A stretch of DNA of 12,063 nt, taken from Nitrosomonas sp. UBA6494 (GTDB lineage Bacteria; Pseudomonadota; Gammaproteobacteria; Burkholderiales; Nitrosomonadaceae). Of this stretch, positions 7,310-12,063 are shown in pieces (position 1 is the stretch's first letter; the number at the start of each line of letters is the position of its first letter). Where the stretch lies: NCBI GenBank assembly GCA_002435335.1, contig DJMI01000133.1, forward strand, positions 1 to 12,063, read 5' to 3'. The notes under the pieces are model-generated. The model was not told where the DNA came from, ran no database searches, and saw only the letters and a list, made by a program, of their open reading frames with translations. The position numbers and the translations under genes are program-made.

Positions 7310-8443
7310 TTATTCCAACTTAAAACGTGCCACTCCACCTTGTTTCTGATAGGAAGCAACATCAATTTCTTTGTCATTATAGGTAAGATTAACCGCCAAT
7401 GCATTGCCTATAATAATCGTGAACGGTTTTTTTCCGGTCACAGTATGCTCGCTGCCTGCCTTCTTAATTTGTTCAATCAAGGTAACACCACCTCCATCAA
7501 CGACCCTGATCCAAGATTCTGCATTGAATCTAAATTGCAAATTACCGGTATTAGGGTCATTTGGTGCTGCAACTACATTATCTGTTTGTACAGCAGACTT
7601 TGATTCCGTTGCTGCTAGTGCAGGTGTCAGATCTAATTTCAGCGCTACTGATGTTGTATCGCTGCTGGATTCATGGTGTTGAGAAGATGCTCCCTCCCTT
7701 GAATCCTTCGGCGCCACAGCGAGTGGCAAATGAATTTCTTTCGTGGTTCCGCTAGATTTCGCACTTGGCATCTCCTTTACCGTACTTACTTCATCTTTTT
7801 CCTCTTGGCGACTCTCCTTGCCAAAGAAAAAATAAGCGCCTAGCATGAAAATGAAAAGAATCGCAATGATCGGTAACGAATAATTCTGTGTGTTTTTGCG
7901 ATTGGACGAAAAAGAAATTTGCTTGTCGCGAAGCGGTGTGTTTTTTTGTGTCGACAAAACCCGCACCGACACCGGCAACATTTTTAACAGTGATGATGAG
8001 TCTAACTGCAACAAATTCGCATAATTTCGGATAAATCCTCGTAAAAATGTGCGTCCCGGTAATTTTTCAAAATCTTCCCGCTCAATAGCTTCAATTTGAG
8101 CTGCGGAAAGACGTAATTGCCGTGAAACGTCATCTATGCTCATTCCTTTTACGACTCTGGCATTGCGCAGAATATTCCCAATTCCTTCGCATGCTGTACT
8201 GCCGGACATATCTGAGGTATTGCTTGCATTCGTTTTCATTGTTTCAGTCGTAGATTCCAGAGCATTACCCGGATGATCATAGTCGATCGAGCTTTTTTCT
8301 TTTAACTGCTCACTAGAATCAGATATGGATGAATCTATATTTTTTGACTGTACCGAAGAATCGACTAATGATGTTGTACTATCACCTACATCGATACCGG
8401 TATGCTGATCTGAGGGTTCTTTTTTTTCGTCAATATTATTCAT
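7310..8443 (-). CDS. rodZ: Cytoskeleton protein RodZ (helix-turn-helix and DUF4115 domains)
   Basis: RodZ is a bitopic inner-membrane protein that links the MreB cytoskeleton to the cell-wall elongation machinery. In this 377-residue protein a helix-turn-helix domain lies at about 87-156 (IGNILRNARVVKGMSIDDVS, then the conserved LPGRTFLRGFIRNYA). A basic linker and one transmembrane helix (about 189-207) follow, then a polar Ser-rich periplasmic linker, and a C-terminal beta-rich DUF4115 domain (about 302-377, with SWIRVVDGGG). Unusually, about 85 low-complexity residues precede the HTH, roughly a third Ser/Thr and a fifth Asp/Glu; in E. coli RodZ the HTH starts within the first 20 residues. 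The ATG abuts the pilW stop (TAAATG) and has GAAGGA some 13 nt upstream. Internal ATGs at residues 69 and 79 would give a shorter, family-like protein but lack a visible ribosome site. Confidence 0.93.
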   Translation of the reverse strand: MNNIDEKKEPSDQHTGIDVGDSTTSLVDSSVQSKNIDSSISDSSEQLKEKSSIDYDHPGNALESTTETMKTNASNTSDMSGSTACEGIGNILRNARVVKGMSIDDVSRQLRLSAAQIEAIEREDFEKLPGRTFLRGFIRNYANLLQLDSSSLLKMLPVSVRVLSTQKNTPLRDKQISFSSNRKNTQNYSLPIIAILFIFMLGAYFFFGKESRQEEKDEVSTVKEMPSAKSSGTTKEIHLPLAVAPKDSREGASSQHHESSSDTTSVALKLDLTPALAATESKSAVQTDNVVAAPNDPNTGNLQFRFNAESWIRVVDGGGVTLIEQIKKAGSEHTVTGKKPFTIIIGNALAVNLTYNDKEIDVASYQKQGGVARFKLE

Positions 8444-9229
8444 TTATCGGATCATTCCTTCACGAATCGCTGCTGCCTCTCTGGATTCCGGAAAATGCTT
8501 TTGCAATTGAAAAATATAACTATCAACCGCCAATTGATTACCAATCGCTCGCTCCAATTTGATCGCCAGCAATAAACTTTCTGGTGTTGACGGATTATTT
8601 TGTAAGAACTGAGTCAACTTGGTTTTCGCATCGATCAGGTTGCCACGCAGAAAATCGATCTCTATCATGCCGACCACTGCCGGTGAAAAATTCGTCTGTA
8701 TCAGCAACGCTCTTTGAAAAAATATTTGTGCATCAGCATACTTTTGTCGTTTAATTTCGCACAATCCCGCATTTGCATATGATCTCTCCGGTGTTGCATA
8801 AAGTGGATCTTTGGCTGCCGCCATAAAGTTATCGATGGCTTGATCCATTCGTTCCGGGTAGCGTTGACATAAAAACCAACCGTAGTTATTAAGAATCTCT
8901 GGATTTCTAGGAGCCAATCGAATTGCGCGTTCAAAATTACTCAGCGCTTTGTTATTTTCATTGAGGGACATATTAATCAATCCCATTACACTATAGGCTG
9001 GAGCATAATTGGATTGCGCTTTAAGCGCTTCGTTCACTTCTTCGATTGCAACCTCTATTTGGCCTCGATAAAAATATTCGGCTGCCAATTCAGTATGGAT
9101 TTTAGCGCTTTGAAAAGCGCGTTCAGAGTCAGAATTGAACAATAAGCCATGATCTGCGTATTGCTGCGTGCAAGCCATCAGCAACAACATCAAAGAAGTA
9201 ATGCAGCTTAATTGCCAGCCGCGTTTCAT
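8444..9229 (-). CDS. pilW: Type IV pilus biogenesis lipoprotein PilW/PilF (TPR pilotin)
   Basis: PilW/PilF is an outer-membrane lipoprotein that helps the PilQ secretin reach and assemble in the outer membrane. Read from the ATG at 9229 it has 261 residues. The signal peptide (MKRGWQLSCITSLMLLLMAC) ends in the lipobox L-M-A-C with the acylated cysteine at 20. A run of tetratricopeptide repeats follows: about 45-72 (AAEYFYRGQIEVAIEEVNEAL), 77-106 (APAYSVMGLINMSLNENNKA), 111-140 (ILNNYGWFLCQRYPE), 148-176 and 182-210. The NNYGWFLC motif is typical of PilF. The frame stays open to 9298 inside rlmN, but the ATG at 9229 has an AAGGAT ribosome site and starts the signal peptide. Its ATG overlaps the rlmN stop (ATGA). 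No other pilus gene is in the window, so the role rests on family and on the conserved rlmN-pilW-rodZ order. Confidence 0.93.
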   Translation of the reverse strand: MKRGWQLSCITSLMLLLMACTQQYADHGLLFNSDSERAFQSAKIHTELAAEYFYRGQIEVAIEEVNEALKAQSNYAPAYSVMGLINMSLNENNKALSNFERAIRLAPRNPEILNNYGWFLCQRYPERMDQAIDNFMAAAKDPLYATPERSYANAGLCEIKRQKYADAQIFFQRALLIQTNFSPAVVGMIEIDFLRGNLIDAKTKLTQFLQNNPSTPESLLLAIKLERAIGNQLAVDSYIFQLQKHFPESREAAAIREGMIR

Positions 9230-10335
9230 TGACAAATCCTTACCGTTGGCGCTGTACGGCGAGTTTTGTCTTTTACTTGACCGGCAAGCTGCCCGCACGC
9301 TGCTGCAATATCGTCACCTCGGGTTTTTCTGACTGTGACCACATACCCTGCTTGCATCAAAACATCCCGAAAAATGCGAATCGATTCGGACTTAGAGCGC
9401 TTGAAACTGATACCTGAGAACGTATTGAAAGGAATCAGGTTAAATTTGCATGGCGTATCTTTGGTCAGTTTTGCCAATTCCTTTGCATGCTCGATGCTAT
9501 CGTTGACTCCATCGAGCATCACATATTCGAATGTGATGAAATCTCGCGGCGCATCCGGTAAATAACGTTGACAGGCTGCCAACAACTCTTTGATCGGATA
9601 TTTTTTGTTAATCGGCACCAATTGATCACGCAAAGCATCGTTCGGTGCATGCAAAGAAACTGCCAAGGCAACCGGACAACGCTCTCGCAACCGATCGATC
9701 GCCGGCACCAAACCGGATGTACTGACTGTTACACGGCGCCGCGATAAACCATATGCGTAATCATCCAACATCAACTCCAATGCAGTTACAACATTTTCAA
9801 AATTAGCCAATGGTTCTCCCATGCCCATCATGACCACATTGGTAACCGCTTTATGAGCTCGAATGCCTCTGTTATCGCCCTCACTGACTTCCAAAGCATT
9901 ATTGGCAATCCACAACTGTCCGATAATTTCCGCAACGGTTAAATTACGATTGAATCCTTGCATACCAGTTGAACAGAAAGCACACGCCAATGCGCACCCC
10001 ACTTGACTGGATATGCATAATGTCCCTCGAGTGGTCTCCGGTATAAAAACGGTTTCAATGCCATTTCCAGAGCCGACCGATAACAACCATTTACGTGTAC
10101 CGTCGGCAGCCTCGTAATCCGAGATAATAGCAGGCAACTCAATAATCGCTTTAGTTGCCAGCTTCTCACGCAAGCTTTTTGCCAGATCGCTCATATCGGC
10201 GAAGTCGGTCTTACCTGCTTGGTGGATCCAGCGTAGCAATTGCCTTGCTCGAAAAGGTTTTTCACCTATTTCAGTGCAAAACTCAACTAGACCCTTGCTA
10301 TCGTAATCGAGCAAATTGATTGCCACTTTGCGCAA
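9226..10335 (-). CDS. rlmN: Dual-specificity rRNA/tRNA adenine-C2 methyltransferase RlmN
   Basis: RlmN is a radical-SAM enzyme that methylates C2 of A2503 in 23S rRNA and, in E. coli, of A37 in some tRNAs, which supports translational accuracy. The 369-residue reading has an N-terminal accessory domain (EKPFRARQLLRWIHQ, about 25-39) and the radical-SAM cluster motif CALACAFC (Cys114, Cys118, Cys121) within the conserved QVGCALACAFCSTGMQGFNR. It also has GMGEP (171-175), the SLHAPND strand (227-233) and the methyl-carrying Cys347 in GDDIAAACGQL. All catalytic features are intact. The longest reading starts at a TTG at 10335. A GTG at 10326 would start just before AINLLDYD and is equally plausible; neither has a clear Shine-Dalgarno. 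It starts 11 nt after ndk and overlaps pilW by 4 nt. Confidence 0.97.
   Translation of the reverse strand: MRKVAINLLDYDSKGLVEFCTEIGEKPFRARQLLRWIHQAGKTDFADMSDLAKSLREKLATKAIIELPAIISDYEAADGTRKWLLSVGSGNGIETVFIPETTRGTLCISSQVGCALACAFCSTGMQGFNRNLTVAEIIGQLWIANNALEVSEGDNRGIRAHKAVTNVVMMGMGEPLANFENVVTALELMLDDYAYGLSRRRVTVSTSGLVPAIDRLRERCPVALAVSLHAPNDALRDQLVPINKKYPIKELLAACQRYLPDAPRDFITFEYVMLDGVNDSIEHAKELAKLTKDTPCKFNLIPFNTFSGISFKRSKSESIRIFRDVLMQAGYVVTVRKTRGDDIAAACGQLAGQVKDKTRRTAPTVRICQ
9236..9241 (-). promoter_or_regulatory. Ribosome binding site of pilW inside the rlmN 3' end
   Basis: The minus strand reads AAGGAT 6 nt before the ATG at 9229. It lies within the last codons of rlmN and selects the short pilW start that yields a proper lipoprotein signal peptide. 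Confidence 0.65.
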
Positions 10336-10346
10336 GAAAACAATCG

Positions 10347-10772
10347 TTAGCGTGAATAAATATTAAGTGCCGGGAAAAAGCATGCTATCTCAACCGCAGC
10401 CGTTTCAGCGGCATCCGAACCATGAACGGCATTCGCATCAATGCTTTCTGCAAAATCCGCACGAATTGTGCCCTTCTCCGCTTTCTTCGGATCGGTTGCT
10501 CCCATCAAGTCCCGATTCTTTTTAATGGCGTCTTCGCCTTCCAATACTTGCACCATCACTGGCCCCGATGTCATGAACTTAACTAAATCACGAAAGAAGG
10601 GGCGCTCTTTGTGCACTGCGTAGAATTGTTCAGCATCCACTTCCGACAAATGCACCATGCGTGCCGCAATAATTTTCAAACCATTTGATTCAAATCGAGA
10701 ATAAATTTGACCTATGACATTTTTGGCAACGGCATCGGGTTTGATGATGGATAATGTTCTTTCAATCGCCAT
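10347..10772 (-). CDS. ndk: Nucleoside-diphosphate kinase
   Basis: Ndk transfers the gamma phosphate from ATP to other nucleoside diphosphates through a phosphohistidine intermediate, balancing the NTP and dNTP pools in the cytoplasm. The 141-residue length is standard. Visible motifs are the opening ERTLSIIKPDAV (4-15), the Kpn-loop region around residues 88-107 (DLMGATDPKKA...GTIRADFA), and the active-site NAVHGSDA with catalytic His117. A clear GGAG ribosome site lies 6 nt before the ATG. It is the first gene of the long minus-strand run and probably carries the main upstream promoter. Confidence 0.98.
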   Translation of the reverse strand: MAIERTLSIIKPDAVAKNVIGQIYSRFESNGLKIIAARMVHLSEVDAEQFYAVHKERPFFRDLVKFMTSGPVMVQVLEGEDAIKKNRDLMGATDPKKAEKGTIRADFAESIDANAVHGSDAAETAAVEIACFFPALNIYSR

Positions 10773-10778
10773 TAATTA

Positions 10779-10783
10779 CTCCA
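10779..10783 (-). promoter_or_regulatory. Ribosome binding site of ndk
   Basis: The minus strand reads TGGAG, ending 6 nt before the ndk ATG at 10772. It is a standard Shine-Dalgarno and supports the annotated start. Confidence 0.6.
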
Positions 10784-10803
10784 TTAAAATTAGTAAATTG
10801 AAT

Positions 10804-10833
10804 ATTTTATCAAAATAAGCACACAATTCGCAA
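10804..10833 (-). promoter_or_regulatory. Candidate sigma-70 promoter for the ndk-led transcription unit
   Basis: On the minus strand a TTGCGA -35-like hexamer (10833-10828) and a TAAAAT -10-like hexamer (10809-10804) are separated by 18 nt. Transcription would start near 10797, leaving about 25 nt of leader with the ndk ribosome site inside it. The surrounding DNA is very AT-rich, so chance matches are likely and this is only a candidate. I found no convincing promoter for the divergent plus-strand gene. Confidence 0.35.
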
Positions 10834-10989
10834 AAACCTTCGGTATAAATTGCATCTAATTTGATTACGTTTGATTAATGAGCAAATATATCGCGCTTGG
10901 ATTAATTTTTTAGGAGTCATTATCAATTACTTTAGCATAACCGTTTCTTCTGGAAACTCGGTAAAGTGATTGATTAATTGGGCAATACC

Positions 10990-11940
10990 ATGAAAGATAG
11001 CAACAATAAAACGCTTTTCAAATTACTCATTCATGGCGGCGCGGGTGCCATTTTACGCGACAAGCTCACTCCGGAACGTGAACAAGCATTCCGTCAGATA
11101 CTTACTGAAGCTTTGTTGGCCGGTTACACTATACTCGCTGCAAAGGGCAGCAGTGTTGACGCCGTAGTTGCCGCCATCACTTTTTTGGAAGATTCACCAT
11201 TATTCAATGCAGGCAAAGGCGCTGTTTTCAATCATGAAGGGCATATCGAATTGGATGCATCGATTATGGATGGCGCGACTCGAATGGCTGGTGCAGTGGC
11301 CGCCGTCACAACTATCCGCAATCCAATTTGCGCTGCACATAAAGTGATGACCCAAAGCCCATATGTCATGTTGATTGGACACGGAGCTGAAGTTTATGCT
11401 GCCGAGCAGAACTTGGAGCTCGTTGATCCCACATATTTTTACACGCAGCATCGCTGGGATCAGTTAAAGAAAGCGATTGCAAAAGAAAAAATACTTTTGG
11501 ATCACGATGCCGAATCGGATGAAAAATACGGTACTGTCGGTGCCGTTGCGCTCGATTGTTACGGCAATCTCGCTGCTGGCACATCAACAGGGGGATTAAC
11601 AAATAAACGTTATGGACGGATTGGCGATTCACCCATCATCGGTGCCGGTACTTATGCAGATAATCGATCAATTGCAGTATCTGCAACGGGCTCTGGCGAA
11701 ATGTTCATACGCACTGCAGCGGCATTTAATACTGCAGCATATGTCAGAATGAAGCAAATACCACTCACCGAAGCTGTTGAACGTACGCTTGAGGAGATAA
11801 CAGCTATCGGTGGCGCAGGTGGTTTAATTGCACTTGATACAAAAGGTAATTATGCCATGCAATTCAATACCAGCGGTATGTACCGAGGCATGATAGATAA
11901 TAATGGAGTGGCATGGACCGGCATTTTTGCTGATAATTAA
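10990..11940 (+). CDS. iaaA: Isoaspartyl peptidase / plant-type L-asparaginase (Ntn hydrolase)
   Basis: This 316-residue enzyme belongs to the N-terminal-nucleophile asparaginase family (type 2 asparaginase, EcAIII). These enzymes release L-aspartate from beta-aspartyl dipeptides formed by protein ageing and also hydrolyse L-asparagine. The family landmarks are all present: LLIHGGAGAI near the N-terminus, PLFNAGKGAVF (about 70-80), ELDASIMDG, and the cleavage/nucleophile site YGTVGAVALD, where Thr182 would become the N-terminal catalytic residue after autocleavage at Gly-Thr. Then come TSTGGLTNKRYGRIGDSPIIGAG, SATGSGEMFIR and GGAGGLIALD. There is no signal peptide, so it is probably cytoplasmic. 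I chose the ATG at 10990; a TTG at 10978 adds four residues, and neither has a good Shine-Dalgarno. It is divergent from ndk and 27 nt upstream of an alcohol dehydrogenase gene. Confidence 0.95.
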   Translation: MKDSNNKTLFKLLIHGGAGAILRDKLTPEREQAFRQILTEALLAGYTILAAKGSSVDAVVAAITFLEDSPLFNAGKGAVFNHEGHIELDASIMDGATRMAGAVAAVTTIRNPICAAHKVMTQSPYVMLIGHGAEVYAAEQNLELVDPTYFYTQHRWDQLKKAIAKEKILLDHDAESDEKYGTVGAVALDCYGNLAAGTSTGGLTNKRYGRIGDSPIIGAGTYADNRSIAVSATGSGEMFIRTAAAFNTAAYVRMKQIPLTEAVERTLEEITAIGGAGGLIALDTKGNYAMQFNTSGMYRGMIDNNGVAWTGIFADN

Positions 11941-11967
11941 TATATCGAAAGATTGGGAAGAAATACC

Positions 11968-12063
11968 ATGATAAAAGCTTATGCTGCATTAGAACCAAAC
12001 GGAAAGCTGCAACCGTTCGAATACGATCCAGGCCCCTTGGGCGCACACGAGGTTGAAATCGCC
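11968..12063 (+). CDS. Zinc-type NAD(P)-dependent alcohol dehydrogenase, N-terminal fragment (cut by window end)
   Basis: Only the first 32 codons are present. They read MIKAYAALEPNGKLQPFEYD followed by PGPLGAHEVEIA, which matches the start of the medium-chain YahK/AdhA/cinnamyl-alcohol-dehydrogenase group, where a beta strand and the P-G-x-x-G-x-x-E-V-E-I turn open the GroES-like catalytic domain. The zinc ligands and the Rossmann domain lie beyond the window, so activity and cofactor cannot be judged. A GGGAAG sequence 7 nt before the ATG is a plausible ribosome site. The gene follows the isoaspartyl peptidase after 27 nt on the same strand, so the two may share a transcript, although no functional link is evident. 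Confidence 0.75.
   Translation, partial: MIKAYAALEPNGKLQPFEYDPGPLGAHEVEIA

Noticed and set aside
9230..9298. 23-residue N-terminal extension of PilW
   Set aside because: It lies within rlmN and would bury the signal peptide; the ATG at 9229 has its own AAGGAT site.
10858..10978. Repeated TTTGATTA / GATTAAT motifs in the divergent region, considered as operator repeats
   Set aside because: The spacing is irregular and the region is about 70% A+T, so short repeats of this composition are expected by chance.
1..12063. Search for mobile elements, CRISPR, tRNA/rRNA, toxin-antitoxin or defence genes
   Set aside because: No transposase or integrase motifs, repeat-spacer pattern, cloverleaf or paired small toxin genes were seen; the coding space is filled with intact core genes in conserved order.

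Overview
The window looks like chromosomal housekeeping DNA from a betaproteobacterium. The ndk-rlmN-pilW-rodZ-ispG-hisS-yfgM-bamB-der gene order is the conserved beta/gammaproteobacterial one. The protein sequences (a 412-residue IspG, a Der with a basic tail) and the moderate, slightly AT-leaning composition would fit Nitrosomonadales (Nitrosomonas-like). That family-level placement is inference from memory, not a search result.

Layout: positions 1-87 hold only the downstream edge of the last minus-strand gene. From 10772 down to 88, eleven genes run on the minus strand with gaps of 0-61 nt and several stop/start overlaps. In transcription order they are ndk, rlmN, pilW (pilF), rodZ, ispG, hisS, yfgM, bamB, der, a small VOC (glyoxalase-fold) protein and a DUF6279-type lipoprotein. 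A 205-217 bp AT-rich region (about 10773-10989) separates this run from a divergent plus-strand pair: an isoaspartyl peptidase/plant-type asparaginase (iaaA-like), then the first 32 codons of a zinc-type alcohol dehydrogenase cut off by the window end.

Functionally the minus-strand run joins nucleotide metabolism (Ndk), translation and ribosome biogenesis (RlmN, HisS, Der), isoprenoid precursor synthesis (IspG), cell shape (RodZ), type IV pilus secretin assembly (PilW), and envelope protein folding and outer-membrane assembly (YfgM, BamB). These are mostly essential or near-essential genes, and the tight packing suggests co-transcription from a promoter upstream of ndk plus possible internal promoters. 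The VOC gene and the DUF6279 lipoprotein gene appear to be lineage-specific additions at the 3' end.

Every gene that lies fully inside the window reads through intact, with family-typical length and conserved motifs. I found no transposase, integrase, CRISPR array, tRNA, rRNA, toxin-antitoxin pair or defence gene. I see no undescribed system. The points worth a second look are modest: an unusually long Ser/Asp-rich N-terminal arm on RodZ, the two uncharacterised genes after der, and a few start-codon questions.
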